From assembly GCF_004027225.2 (NCBI RefSeq), contig NC_044282.2, forward strand, positions 62,423,725 through 62,487,724: DNA of 64,000 nt, written 5' to 3'. The translations under genes were made by a program, and so were the position numbers. Below, piece by piece: positions 1 through 12,592 of the stretch. Source of the stretch: Strigops habroptila (Eukaryota > Chordata > Aves > Psittaciformes > Psittacidae). The notes below the pieces were generated by a model that was given only the letters and a program-made list of their open reading frames with translations, ran no database searches and had not been told where the DNA came from. Within the stretch, counting starts at the first letter, position 1, and each line of letters starts with the position of its first letter.

Positions 1-3000
1 TCAGCAAGGGCATCATGGGGGTACAAGGGAGCCCTGACACCCAGGTCCTTTCCTGCCCAAACCCCCCAATACCAAAAATCCAAGGGGAGGAGACTTGGGA
101 TCCTCCTCCTGCTCTTCCCCTTTATCCAAAAAGGTGAGAAGCAGCTGCAGGAATCAAATCCACATCTTTAATCCCACCAGCAACATGTTCTATGCCCTCT
201 GCAAAGACCCCAGATCCTGAGAATTTGGGCCCCTGGCAGACCCTTCTGTTACTATCCTGGAACACAACCCTTTTGGCAACCAAGAGCAGTGCAGCAGAGC
301 ATCCCTTGCTGCTTGGTGTGCGGGAGGTAGGAGCATGCTGCTTCTCCCTTCCTAAATCCCCCAGTAGCTTCCTGGTGGGAGATCAGGGCCCTCCATTACT
401 GCTGGTCATCTCAAGCAGGGAAAGGGTTGATGCAGGAGAAATGGCCCAGCTCATCCTCACTCACAGAAATGGTAAATTCAACCTGGAATTACCCTATTTG
501 AGTAACTGGGTTCCCCTGCAGGGAGTGGGCAGACTGGAAGATCCCCAGACCGGCAGACATTTGTCAGAGGGCTTCGCCGTGTGGGAGGCGATGCTGTCAT
601 CCCCAGCCCGCGCCATCCCGAGTGACTCCATTCACAAATCACCAGTGATGCAAAACAGAGGGAAAAAAAGGAAAAGCATCTGAAATGCAGGAAACACCAG
701 AATCCCGGTTGCCCGGACAACGAGTTTGGGCCCCCTTGTCCTCACACCTGATGACTCAATCCTTAATAACACAGTCGATGATCAGTGTTGCCTGCAGGAG
801 CCCCAGCTCACCCAAGGAGCGGGAGCAATTACAGACAGTGCGTGAGTAGGCACAGCCCATGTCTTGCCTCCTCCGGGCCCGATGATGATGATGTCTCCCC
901 ATTTAAGCCCAAGCACAGGCTTTTGTATGACAACCAAAGGGTCATCATGCTGGGATTTGGGACAGCCAGCCCCTGGGGACACCAGGGACACAGGACCGGA
1001 GGCTCCGGCTTTTGCAAGGATGCCCAGAGAAGGGCACCCAGTGAGGAACCAGGAGGCAGCAGTTACAAGGCTGCATCACTCAGTCTTGGAGAGGTTTGGT
1101 CTTTTTCTCTGGTTTTCAGCACTGCGAGAATGTCACCATCGAGATCTGCTTGTGACTTTTATTTAAAATCCAATCGTGTCATGCTTTTTGGGTTGTTTTT
1201 TTTTTGTCTTTTACGCTTGCCATCTGTCAGCATACATTCTCCCCAAACCCTGCTTCCACCGGGGGCTTGGAAGGAGGAATAAAACTGCTGGGCAGGGAAT
1301 AAATAATTCATTGGGCACAGCTACTGAATGCAGGATCCAAAACCCATGGCGTGGCAGGTATTAAACAGTTCTGCTATGGCACAGAGGCCAAAAAACATTG
1401 CTGGCCCTGGCTTCGCCCTCATGCTGGCATGTGCCAGGGCTGGGAGCATGATGTACCTGGTGCCTCTGCTGATGCATTACAGTGTGCCCAGCCTCTTTGT
1501 CCTGAAGATCAGGATTCCTGGCATGGAAAAGAAGAGGGAGACTTGGGCTTTAAATAAGAGAAGCTGGCAGGTTTGGGCAGGTGATGGATAGGAGCTTTCA
1601 GGGGGGCCAGGAGGGAAACAGAGCTGGTGGCACGGAGGAATCAGACCTCCAGGGACTGCGGTGGCCCAGCCAAGGTGTCCTCAACTGAACTGCTCGGCTG
1701 GAGCCATGGCTGAGTCCCCATCTCCTCAGTGGGGACCCAGGGATGGTGTTGGAGGCTCAGGTGGGGCTGGAGGGGAGGAGGTGACACCGCCTCCTGCCCC
1801 TGCAAAGCAGGGTGGGTTTGGAGGGGTGGCAATCCTGCCGTAGCATCCCGCTGTGACCTCCAGCAGCAGGGCAGAGACGAGCAGGAACTGGCAGCACTGC
1901 AGGCAGGGACAGCACCACAGCCCTGCTCATCCCTGCAGGATCATTGCTCCAGTTCTCCTTCCCCTTTGCAGCGAGAAGCCTGCTATAAAGAGGATGGTCC
2001 CAGAAAGGATGCTCTTGTTGAAAGGCTGGTACCCCTTCCATCTGGCATTGCAGGGCAGGGGCAGTCAGGAAGGGCAGCACGGGCTGGAGACAGGCACTAC
2101 CAGGGAGGATACATGCTCTGAGAGGCAAAACAGGTCACTGCTGTCTCCCACCCTCACTGGAGACAGCACGTAAGAGCTCACAGAGCAGCCAGCTCACTGC
2201 GAGCACTCGGTGGTGGATGGTGACTCACCCAGGTGAGGACCACGCCAGGGACTGTGCTTATGATGCTTGCCCAGCTCCAGCTTCCTGCACAGGCAGCTCT
2301 GGGCTTCATCCTGTTGCCCTCACACACTCCTCTGCCTCCTCTGTGTCTGCACTGGGACGAGGTCGGGGCTGGCCAAGGACAAACGCTGCATCCCTGCTAT
2401 ATCCCTGTGCAGGAGCAGGGGCTGGGGGTGACACCAGGGGGTTTTCTCCAGCAGTAGAAGATGCTGGGGTCAGATGAGGTAGAGCCCATGGTGGTGAGGT
2501 ACTGCCTGAATTTCAGAGACACATGGAATTAGACTTCAGTTTAGTGCTGGATGTTGGTGCTGGGGAACTGAATCCTCATCTGAAGGAGGGTGAAACGTGG
2601 GGATGGGGGAGCTGGTGCATCCCTGGGCAGCCCCCATCCTGCCCTGTGGCTGAGCCTCATGGCTCACTCCATGGTGAGCCCTGTGGGGCCGGAACAGTGA
2701 TGCCAGGCAACCTAGCTTCTGGCAGGGATGGCTATAATAGCCAAAATCCAGTTGAGAGAGGCCAGACTCTAGAGTGAGCTGACTCCTGCCTGTGCTATCA
2801 TACAGAGGAGCAGGAGGAACTGGGGGATGACAGGGATGTTGCAGAACTCCAGCAGCTACATGGCTATGAAAACCTTATTTTTTGCTCAGTCCATGTGATA
2901 TTTTCCCCTGGGCAGCCCCAAAAGGAAGGGCTGGAGTGCACTGCTGTGCTCAAAGCTTTTGGTTTTATCATCTACACAATCCTGCATGGGGCCTCTTACA

Positions 3001-3555
3001 CAGGGGCTTATCCAGCTGCTGCTGCTTGTCTCACTGGCTGCGGGAGACAAAGAGGGTCACTGCCACCGAAACAGGACACTGATGGCCTGTGAGTGCCCCT
3101 GGCCAGGGATGAGCTGGCAGGGTTCCCGCCTGGGAATAAGCACCCCTATAGACAGCCCTGGCACGGGTGCACTCCCCCATGGACACGGGTGCTCCCAGTG
3201 TGCTACTCTGGGATTTTCACCAGGGGGCCAGGGTTTGTCCATGTTTGTCCTTTAGGGATAGGAAATGGGGTTTGAGCTGTGTTTTGGTCAAGGAGGAACC
3301 AGCGTCCCCAGCATGCAAACCTGGATCTCCATGCGGGCTTCCCGCGCTGATTCAGGGCCAATAAACCTAAGCTGGGTCCCCGCAGAGACACTTGTGTTCT
3401 TTGGCCTTGTGCTCTCCTAGCTAAATTAATTATTTTCCCCATTATCTGGGTTATCTTGATCCTATTGCCCCAGGAATGGCAATTTGGCATTGAAAAGCAC
3501 CTGGCTTTCTGCACTGTGCAAGGAATGATGCTCTTCTGGAAGAGAAAGAGAGACT
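1..3555. other. Non-coding stretch, nothing recognised
   Basis: About 3.5 kb with no recognisable exon, repeat family or RNA gene. Open frames here (for example 192-683 on the plus strand and 1757-2128 on the minus strand) show no known motif, and their codon content looks like translated GC-moderate intergenic DNA. The left end of the window could lie in an intron or intergenic DNA of a neighbouring gene; the sequence does not say which. Confidence 0.6.
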
Positions 3556-4331
3556 AGGACAGGACAGGATAGGATAGGGTAGGACAGGACAGGATAGGAT
3601 AGGATAGGGTAGGACAGGACAGGACAGGACAGGATAGGATAGGGTAGGACAGGACAGGACAGGATAGGATAGGATAGGGTAGGACAGGACAGGACAGGAC
3701 AGGATAGGACAGGACCGGACAGGACAGGACAGGACAGGATAGGGTAGGTAGGGTAGGATAGGATAGGATAGGATAGCATAGGATAGGATAGGACAGGACA
3801 GGACAGGGTAGGTCAGGACAGGACAGGACAGGATAGGATAGGATAGGATAGGATAGGACAGGACCGAACAGGACAGGACAGGATAGGACAGGACCGGACA
3901 GGACAGGATAGGGTAGGTGGGGTAGGATAGGACAGGACAGGACAGGATAGGGTAGGATAGGATAGGACAGGACAGGACAGGGTAGGTCAGGACAGGACAG
4001 GACAGGATAGGATAGGATAGGATAGGACAGGACCAGACAGGACAGGATAGGGTAGGTAGGGTAGGATAGGATAGGATAGGATAGGATAGGACAGGACAGG
4101 ACAGGACAGGGTAGGTCAGGACAGGACCGGACAGGACAGGATAGGGTAGGTAGGGTAGGATAGGATAGGATAGGATAGGATAGGATAGGATAGGACAGGA
4201 CAGGATAGGGTAGAGTAGGATAGGTTAGGGTAGGATAGGACAGGATAGGATAGGATAGGATAGGATAGGACAGGACAGGACAGGACAGGATAGGACAGGA
4301 CAGGACAGGACAGGATAGGATAGGATAGGAT
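3556..4331. repeat. Long AGGAC/AGGAT pentanucleotide array
   Basis: About 155 consecutive 5-bp units, mainly AGGAC and AGGAT with AGGGT, AGGTC and rare ACCGG variants. It is not homogeneous. Short phase-breaking blocks recur, one form near 3741, 3910, 4049 and 4143 and a second near 3805, 3979 and 4108, so multi-unit blocks have been duplicated. Translation of the complementary strand gives a stop-free repeat of Pro, Ile/Val, Leu, Ser, Tyr/Cys, which explains the long minus-strand open frames here. The right edge abuts the 3' end of a minus-strand CR1. Confidence 0.97.
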
Positions 4332-4530
4332 AATATACTATTTCCCAGTGGAGGGGACATACAACGATCATGTAGTTCAACTTCCTGACCAATTCAGGGC
4401 TGACCAAAAGTTAAAGCATGTTGTTAAGGGCATTGACCAAATGTCTCTTAAACACTGACAGGCTTGGGGCATCGACCATCTCTCCAGGATGCACCTCTTC
4501 CTGTGGACCCTGCTGAGTGCAACCAGCACG
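4332..4530 (-). mobile_element. CR1 3' fragment (older subfamily)
   Basis: Reads as the complement of a CR1 3' untranslated region: the segment from about 4375 has the typical order of a stretch about pairing or tagging two strands in CR1 antisense (gttcaacttcctgacc, a block on leading to aagcatgttgttaaggg, then tctcttaaacactgacagg). The last tens of bases before the array are degenerate and the 8-bp tail is not seen; the pentamer array occupies that place. Divergence from the other copies suggests an older insertion. Confidence 0.8.
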
Positions 4531-5294
4531 TTCAATTTGCAGGTGAGGAGGAGAGTGATCGAAAATCTGGTCAAACAGTACAGAGATGAAAAGAAATTCA
4601 GCCCAGTCCTCTGCTCTGAATGCTTTTGCTGCTTGTGCAGCTCATGTGCTGGCTCATCCCTTCCTTGAAGGACTGTTGCCAGCCCCAGGTCTGTTCTGCC
4701 TGATAAGCGTTTGTCACCTGATGGAGATGGGGTACCCAGGACTCTGTTTCTAGCCCTCAGGAGTACCTCAGATAAGACATTTTCATCTTTATTAATGCAA
4801 GGAAATGGCTGAAGCTTTTGATCCTCATTCAAACAGCAACTTGCATGGCTCCACTGCTGCAAATGAGCTTCAGAACTGTGAACTGGCATTAACCCGGAGT
4901 TCCCCTTCACTCCTTCTGCGAATCCTTCTCAGTGAGCCTGGGATAGAAAATGACCTCTTTCCAAACAAGACTGTGGCAAGCACTGGCATTTATCCTTGTA
5001 ATGCTTAAATTTGTACGTCTGTGTCTGCTCACAGCCGGTCCCCCTGGCTGCGCATTATCTTTCTGACCCTATTTAGTAGGATCGTGCTTCCTCATTTATC
5101 ATCAAGAGCTGGTGCTGGCTTTGCTGGAGCCCCGGGCTGTGAGAGCAGCTGAGCGGAGCAGTAAGCTGTGTTTCTGCCTGTGCAAGGAGGTTCAGCTGCC
5201 CTCGGAGGCTGGGCAATGCCATCCCTCAGCCACAGCAGCTCATCCTACCTCCTAACAACCTCCTAACAACCTCCTAATAACCTCCTCCAGCCAA
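4531..5294. other. Unique non-coding sequence
   Basis: No exon, repeat family or RNA structure recognised. A three-fold near-repeat of 'cctcctaacaa' at about 5249-5285 lies directly before the CR1 that follows. Confidence 0.5.
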
Positions 5295-5690
5295 AGAGCT
5301 GGGCTTGTTCAGCCTGGAGAAAAGAAGGCTCCACAGAGACCTTACAGCAGCTTCCAGTGCCTGAAAGGGCTGACAAGCAAGCTGGCGAGGGGCTTTTGAC
5401 AAAGGCCTGTAGGGACAGGACAAGGGGGAATGGCTTTAACCTGACAGAGGGGAGATCGAGATGAGATCTTAGGCAGAAGCTCTTCCCTGTGAGGGTGCTG
5501 AGGCCCTGGCACAGGTTGCCCAGAGAAGCTGTGGCTGCCCCATCCCTGGCAGTGTTCAAGGTCAGGTTGGACGGGGCTTGGAGCAACCTGCTCTAGTGGA
5601 AGGCGTCCCTGCCCGTGGCAGGGGGTTGGAACTGAATGAGCTTTAAGGTCTTTTCCAATCCCAGCCGTTTTATGGTTTTATGTTTCTATG
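5295..5690 (+). mobile_element. CR1 (3' end), plus strand
   Basis: About 400 bp in sense orientation, 5'-truncated. It starts at the block reading agctgggcttgttcagcc, continues through the 'cagagaagctgtggctgcc' block and the 'ggaaggcgtccctgcccgtg' block, and ends in a degraded tail (tttatggttttatgtttctatg). No part of the reverse transcriptase frame remains. Confidence 0.95.
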
Positions 5691-5738
5691 TTTCATACTT
5701 TCATTCAAGATAGCAGCCTTCCTGAGGGAAACTGAGAT

Positions 5739-5792
5739 ATTAATAAATAAATAAATACATAAACAAGCAAGCAAACAAACAAATAAATAAGA
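5739..5792. repeat. Compound tetranucleotide tract (AATA/AAGC/AAAC)
   Basis: A run of 4-bp units that changes from AATA through ACAT and AAGC to AAAC and back to AATA. This is a simple A-rich compound microsatellite about 45 bp beyond the CR1 tail. Confidence 0.85.
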
Positions 5793-8476
5793 ATGCCACC
5801 CCCCTGCTCATCATCTTATTATCTTAATGGTAACAGCTGGATTATGGGCAAATAACGGTAAGAGAATAACAGTCTTTGCCATCCTTGGTTGATTTCTGCT
5901 GTAGGAAAGTCTTGTCCTCCAAGCTCAAAATAGGATTTGGACCACCTTCAACCCTCTCTACTGCTGCCCGGAGCTGTCTGTGAAGCAGAGAAGGTAGGGA
6001 GAAGTATCAAGGGCACTCCATGGAGAAAGAATCTTCCAGAGATCTTGACCTCAGAAAGGCCAGCCCAGGAGCTCATCCCATCCCTACACAGTGGGGAGCA
6101 TGGGTAGAAGATGAAGAGATGGGATGCTGTGCTGCTGGTGTCTCATATAGCACAAAGTTCCTGCATCCCCCTGCTGGTCCCTCCCACAACCCTCTCTGCT
6201 TCCTACAGACAGTTTTAAGAATATCCCATTTTTCCTCCTCTGTCTAAGAGCTGTTGAATAAAGCCATGGAGACCAAGGAAAGTGTGAGAAGTGGCCCCGT
6301 TTGTCCTGACTGCATCTGAGCATCCCTGGCACCAGGATCAGTCAGGACACAAGGGCTTGGTTTTCAGCATCTGCTAGCAAGCCGAGGGCCAGGAGCTATG
6401 TTTGTGTGTGCAGAGGCTTATTAGACCAGCCAGGTGTTTGATGGAAAACAGAGATTGCTGAACAGGACCCCCCCAAATGCAATTAGTGCTTTTAAACAGC
6501 AGAGTCCAGCTCAGCAGGATGGCTGCAGCTTCCAACAGCGATGCACTAGCCAGGCCCTGCAAGGCAAGGTTTGGCCGTTTGAATAAACCCTGCATATAAT
6601 GACACCACAATGTCATTGGGTAAGGTTTTGCAAAGGGTAAGGAAGATTTTAGGTGGCAGCCCAGTGAGCTGGCAGAGTAAAAAGGCAAACGCAGCCTAGG
6701 TCTGCTTATGAGCCACTCACAGATGGCAGGAGAGATGGAAAGAGGTAAGCAGCCAAAGTCCAAGTGCCTCAGTTCCCTGGCGTGGCTTTGGAGAGTAATT
6801 CATGTCAGTGAAGCGATGCTTTTGCTGAGCATTACAACTGAGGGTCCTACATCTCTGGGTTTGGGTTCCAGGGTAGCCTGAAATGTCACTGTCCCTCCTC
6901 TCCCAGCCAGCTGTGTGCAGCTGGAGGAGGCAGGATGGGACCTCAGCAAGTGCTAAGATTGCTGATTGCTTTCCTCCTTCACCACTCTTTAACACAGGCA
7001 CTTCTAAGCAGACAGGGACAAATAAATCCCCTTTTGGTTCAGGTCTGGGGATGGGGGGGACTGAGGAGCTCTGCCCTGATCCTGTGCTCCTCCTGCCTCC
7101 TGAACATCTTTTCCAGCTGCAAAAGGGGGATGAAGATGGGATGTGAGAGCAGGTGGCTGGAGACAGGATGAGGACAGGGTCAACATGTTTGAATGAAAGG
7201 GAAATAAGGCATAAAACATTCTTTGGCTGTTTTGCCCTCAACTTTCCACACTGGGTAAAAGACTCTCCAGTCCTTCATTTTTCCATGTTGTGCCTCATGG
7301 CAAAGCACATCGCTCCCTTTCTCAGTGACTCTAATTGGCACCTCTGCTTTGTGTCAGGTTCTTGGCTGCTCTCAAGAATGATGAGGAATTGATTTTTCTT
7401 TTTCTTTTTTTTTTTTTTTTTGCCTTTGAAGCAATCAAAGGGCTTATTTTTAAACTCTGCTTTCCTCTAAAAAATTTTTTTTCTTCTTGCAGAATCTAAA
7501 TCTTTGGATAAATAAGATCCTTGCAAAGATAGTATTTCTGACCTAATCTGATCTCTTTGGGCCAATTTAAGGCTTAACTGCTCCCTATTTGCCTGCAAGG
7601 AGAGAATAATGAACCCCTCTGTTGCAGAACCACTCCAGGAAGGTTGAAAAAGCCGTAAGAGCTAAAAGCCATTAAAAGAAAGAGAAATAAAAATATTCAA
7701 AGGCCAAGGTCAGTTGCACTTCAGGTTGTTGCTTCAACCTTAAATCAGCCCCTTGGGTCTGGAGGGTCCTGCCATCAGCTGCTGTTGTTGGAGACCAGGC
7801 AAGGGATTCAGGTTCACTCAACCTGTTGCTGTAGTTGGGACCATGCAAGCATTGGTGCCTCTGCCAGGTTGGTCCCAAACTGTCACAAAACCACTGCATG
7901 GGGAAAAGGACTAGTTTGTCAGAGGGCAAGAGATGATGATCATTAACTTTGCTTTTCTACCACTGGAGCCAAAGCTGTTTGCTACAGCCCATGGTCTATC
8001 AGCATGTCCCCGGCATGGGTGAACCATGGCCAACACACCCAGCGCGAGCCCTGACCAAGGCAGAGGTGAGCCCAGCACAAGCACTACCAGTTCATTCTGG
8101 GGGTATCATCAAGCCTTTTCATTTGGAAGAGTGAAATGGGAACAGGATGCATTGGTACAAATCATCTCCTGTCTGCAGCAGCTCCAAGGAACTGCCCCCA
8201 GATAAGGTCTTTCTGGTCCTGGAGACCGCTAAGCTATTTCTGAGCTATATTTGCTTTACCCAGGGGGATACTGAGTTCTTATAGACTACTCAAATCACTC
8301 AATTTTACGTCAGTCCTCCATCAACATTTACCATCCTATCACCATGGTTATATTATTAGTGTTTAATACTTGGTCAGTCACCAAAAACAATTCCTGATAA
8401 CAATCGCAAGTTAACAGAGACGTCATCTACTGGGTTCCCTCCTTTGCCAGCGGCCACCCCAGCATTCTGAGTAAGA
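5793..8476. other. Unique non-coding sequence with a poly-T tract
   Basis: About 2.7 kb without recognisable exons. A T-rich run at 7393-7421 is the only simple repeat. Frames such as 6717-7241 on the minus strand have no family signature. Confidence 0.5.
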
Positions 8477-8713
8477 GGAATGGGTAATTCTGAAAGAGGG
8501 GAGATTGAAATGAGATGTGAGGAAGTTCTTCCCTGTGAGGGTGGTGAGGCGCTGGCACACGTTGCCCAGAGAAGGTGTGGTGCCCCATCCCTGGCAGTGT
8601 TCAAGACCAGGTTGGACAGGGCATGGAGCAACGTGGTCTAGTGGAAGGTGTCCCTGCCCGTGGCAGGGATGAACTTTAAGGTCCCTTCCAATCCAAACCC
8701 ATTCTATGAATTC
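8477..8713 (+). mobile_element. CR1 (3' end), plus strand, short
   Basis: About 235 bp in sense orientation, from the block corresponding to 'gaggggagattgaaatgag' to the tail near 8713. It carries a local deletion in the 'gtggctgcccc' block (only 'gtggtgcccc' remains) and a shortened 'gttggaactgg' block. Confidence 0.93.
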
Positions 8714-9917
8714 TGTTCTGTCAACACGTCAACACCAGGGCAGCCTGAGTTCCTGGTTTCTGCCAACATGTTCACAGCATGGGCAGCAAGGGGCAAAGAC
8801 CTGGGAGCAGCTGACATTCTGTCTTCTCTGGTTCTGGGTCTCATGAAGGCAGAAGCCACCGGCATGGTGCTTGCTGCTGTGAGATGTGCTGATGTGCTGT
8901 TCCACTGCAGCAGCTTCATCCACCGCACATGCAATGACAAGCATGATGCCCATGCACAGTGTGGCAGGCTTCTAACCTCCAGTGGGCAATGCAAGTGATC
9001 AGACCCACTTCTGTAATTCACAGAGGGGTAATTTGAGCAAATCCGGATGGACGTTTCTTTTATACAAAGGTGTTGAAAGTTCCTCTGTGTTGTAGCTCCA
9101 ACTTTTTCATGCTGCAAGTGAATGCCAAGTCATCCGGAAAGCAAAGGCACTGAGCTCCCCAGATGAGCAGTCCTTCAGGGTAAAACTATTACATGAAAGT
9201 GAAAGGAACATCTTTTCTCCTGATCCAATATACAGCTCAGATCAGCAAGATGAGAAGTAAATGAATTGCTCTGGGGCACCACCGGAGTTGCCCAACTCTG
9301 TGATGTCTGACAGTCACAGTGCCTGCCTGGAGGTGAAGCACCTCATGCTTCTGTTGCACAGAGAGAAATGAGCCCTTCCAGGAGAAGTTTCTCTCTCTTA
9401 GATGAGGTGAATCATTTCTTAGAAGCACCCTTTTCTTCTTCATTCAAAGGGAGCCAAAGCCACCCATGGAGGCACACACAGATTGTGTCTTGTTGGGCCA
9501 GTCTCCAGGTGTCCACCAGGCACTGTTTGTTGGAGTTAATTACCTCAGCAGTTCCCAGGCTTTTGGGGCCAACAGAACAGCCTAACCTCACTCTATCCTC
9601 CCTGTAGTTAGCTTTGTCCCCCACCAAGTGGCAGGCCAAAAGCAGTTGTGGCTATGGGATAGGTGCGGATTAGGTAGGATGGATTGGTGGATGGCGGAGA
9701 TTGAAAACATGCTAAGGAGAAGATTGCAGATGAGTTCTGGGGCCACAGAGAGCAGTGGGAGGGTCCAGGACTGAGCAGGGCAGTACCCTGGTAGTGTGGA
9801 GCAGGGAGGAAGGTCCATTAGCTCCTGTCCTGGGCTGCTATCCTGCCAGAAGAAGCTGTCTCGCATGGAGCAAGTGGCTTTGGAGTCTGAGCCAAAAAGC
9901 AGCCTCTGAGGCAGGAA
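8714..9917. other. Unique non-coding sequence
   Basis: No exon or repeat recognised. The overlapping open frames on both strands at 8648-9117 partly start inside the preceding CR1 and do not resemble a protein family. Confidence 0.5.
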
Positions 9918-10358
9918 GGATGCGCCAAGGGCTGGAGCACCTCTTCTATGGATGCAGGCTGAGAGAGCTGGGCTTGTTCAGCCTGGAGAAGAGGAGGATC
10001 TGGGGAGACCTCAGAGCAGCTTCCAGTGCATAAAGGGGCCAACAAGAAATCTGAAGAGGGGCTTTTGACAAGGACCTGTAGGGACAGGACAAGGGGGAAT
10101 GGCTTTAACCTAACAGAGGAGAGACTGAGATGAGATCTGAGGAAGAAGTTCTCCCCAGTGAGGGTGGTGAGGCCCTGGCACAGGTTGCCCAGAGAAGCTG
10201 TGGCTGCCCCATCCCTGGCAGTGTTCAAGGCCAGGTTGGACGGGGCTTGGAGCAACCTGCTCTAGTGGAAGGTGTCCCTGCCTGTGGCAGGGGGTTGCAA
10301 CTGGATGATCTTTAAGGTCCCTTCCAACCCAAACCATTCTGTGATTCTATGATTCTAT
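9918..10358 (+). mobile_element. CR1 (3' end), plus strand, about 440 bp
   Basis: One of the longer and better preserved copies. It runs from 'caagggctggagcacctc' through the 'gagagagctgggcttgttc' block to an intact tail of 'gtgattctatgattctatcc'. It is 5'-truncated before any coding region. Confidence 0.96.
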
Positions 10359-12592
10359 CCAGAGATACCATGCCAACCATCAGGATGCAGAGGCTGTTTG
10401 GCACATTCCTGAAGCTGCTCAGTTTTTTGTACCCCTCTGTTTCTTGAAATGAAATGTCTCCACAAGTCAGTGGAGGGAGGAAGTACATCCAGCTGCTGTC
10501 TGTTCTAAGGCATTGAATACAGCTGAGATCCAGAGCCTGGATTCAACCCAAACAGAACTTTCCATAAGCAATCTGGAGAGCAGAAGATCCTGGCCTGGAG
10601 TAGATGCTTCAGGTTTGCCTCATCATCCACATGGACACACTGGTGTGGGCCCAGCCATCCCCTCCATCTGTCTTTGAGTTTAACCTTGATTGCATCTTTG
10701 CATTCTTGTACACTAAGCAGTGTTGTCCACTTCAGTTTGATCTGGTCTCCCAAGTGCCCAGTGCCACAGTAGGAAGCAAGTTTGCTTTGCAAACCAATCG
10801 ATAATAAGCTATTTAAATAGTGTTGTGTTGAGGTAATAGCATTAGAGAGTCTGTAGGGAATCAAGGAAATAACAACCGGCTTTATTAAGGAGCTTAATTC
10901 AATTACATAGGCAGGATAGTTTAAGCCTCAGTCCTGAGCTTCACATCCACAGCTTTTGGAGCAGGATGCTCGGCAGCAGCGAAAAGGCAGCCAAAATCAA
11001 CTTTGGTCTTCCTGGAAAACTGCAGCATTGTGTAGCGTTGAGCCCTCAGGACATGCACCAGTCTACCTTCACCTGCATCACCTATGCTCGACGCTGGAGC
11101 AGTGGAAGAATCAGCAGGGCTGGAGCTGGTGGAGCTGGGAGAGGGCAGCCCTGCCCCGAACTGGGATCAGGTCTTCATATGTCATCCCAGAGAGATGTGT
11201 GCTCACCGTCCTCACCCTATGGTGGGATGGAGCCTTCACCCCCTCCCAGTCTATCACAGTTTCACAGGTCTGATACTGTCCCTTCAGTGCTTAATCTCAC
11301 CACCCCATGTCACATCACTTAACCTCACCCTCCTGTGTCGTGTCATGTCACCTAATCTCACCCTCCCATGCCGTGTCACCTAGCCTCACCTTCACCACGT
11401 GTCTCCCACCCAGAGAGGGACACAGAGGGGGACACAGAGGACAAGTTGGCACTGTCCATAGATGGTTGTGATGGACATGTCCTCTCGGGATCCATCTGGT
11501 CCCAGAACTGCAGCACAGCTGCTGCCCCAAGGGCCACGACATGTCCTGGAGGGGTGAGAACAAGGAGGGAAGCAGGAAGGGTGAGGCAGCATCTTGGGAA
11601 TCATCAGTTCTGCCCAGGTACCATGCTGGGATGCCATCACCACAATGCAAAAGTGTCTGCTGTTAAGAGGCAGAAAAACCTTCCAGCACTGCCGCTTCAG
11701 GTCCTCTGGCAGCTCTCATGAACCTTGTTGAGGATGGCCGCAGCACAGCAGCAGTTGGGTGAATTCCTGTGTATGCTGCAGAGGCAATGGATATTGGGAT
11801 TTCCATTAGCAAAAGCATTTACAAAGTGCTTGTACCCACTGAGGCACACACACTGAACATGTGCACATTAACAAAATAAAGACACCCTGCATGCAGTGCA
11901 GCACCCAGTCAAGATGCTGGTGGCAGAGCCAGGGTAAACACCTCTAAGTCCCAAATCAGAGCTGCCCTGGGCAGAGCCTGTCTTGGAGATCGAACAGCAA
12001 CAGGAGGCTGTTGTGTCTCCAGGGCAGCAGGGAAAGAGCCAAAATGCTCACCCTTAGCAGCAGTAGCAGTTTAATGAATGCTCTGGCAGGAATGGTGGAG
12101 GACATCTGCCTAAGATATGCAATTGAAGCTTGTGGTGGTAAGTGGATTAAGGGATCCGAAGCAGAGAAGTTTTGAAATCATAATAACAAGAGACATTGCA
12201 CAACCTGATTCTGTTGCGGACAATGGAAACAAACAGATTAATCCCTGGGCGGACAGGAACCAAAATGTCTGGCAGGCAGTGAGAAGGGGTCATGTTTATA
12301 CAACTTGAACTACGCTGCCTGCCTCTCCTGCCTCTGCGGAGCTGTTGAAAAACCCATTTTGGGTCATCCAAGTCATTCTCTACCTCGTTTGATGAGGGAG
12401 GCAGTTGTAGCAGTTTGCCAGCACCCTTTGAGAGCCAGAGGCTGCAAATCTGGTTGATGGGATTTGAGACTTTTTGAGGAGGCTGATGCCTTATGCCTCA
12501 CCATGAATGTAAGATCACCTGGAGGGGCAATCTCCTGCCCTGGATGCTGCCTCCAAGCATGACCAGTAGCAGAAGCCTGGGACAGGACACAT
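10359..12592. other. Unique non-coding sequence (contains one minisatellite)
   Basis: About 2.2 kb without recognisable exons. The segment around 12110-12310 is open on the plus strand for 63 codons and has unusually even composition, but no motif was recognised; it could equally be a conserved non-coding element. Confidence 0.45.
11291..11403. repeat. Four-unit minisatellite, about 28-34 bp
   Basis: Four consecutive imperfect units with the core 'taatctcaccctccc' followed by 'atg(c/t)c(g/a)tgtca', at 11291-11318, 11319-11352, 11353-11380 and 11381-11403. The second unit is longer through an internal gtgtc/atgtc duplication. Confidence 0.85.

Noticed and set aside
192-683. 163-codon plus-strand open frame
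   Set aside because: No recognisable domain; an overlapping frame on the other strand is also open, as expected by chance.
4224-4236. TTAGGG-like telomere motif
   Set aside because: A single occurrence inside the pentamer array, explained by unit variation.
3554-4360. 268-codon minus-strand open frame, rich in Pro, Leu, Ser, Tyr and Cys
   Set aside because: It is the translation of the AGGAY pentamer array; a 5-bp unit read in any frame repeats every 15 bases without stops.
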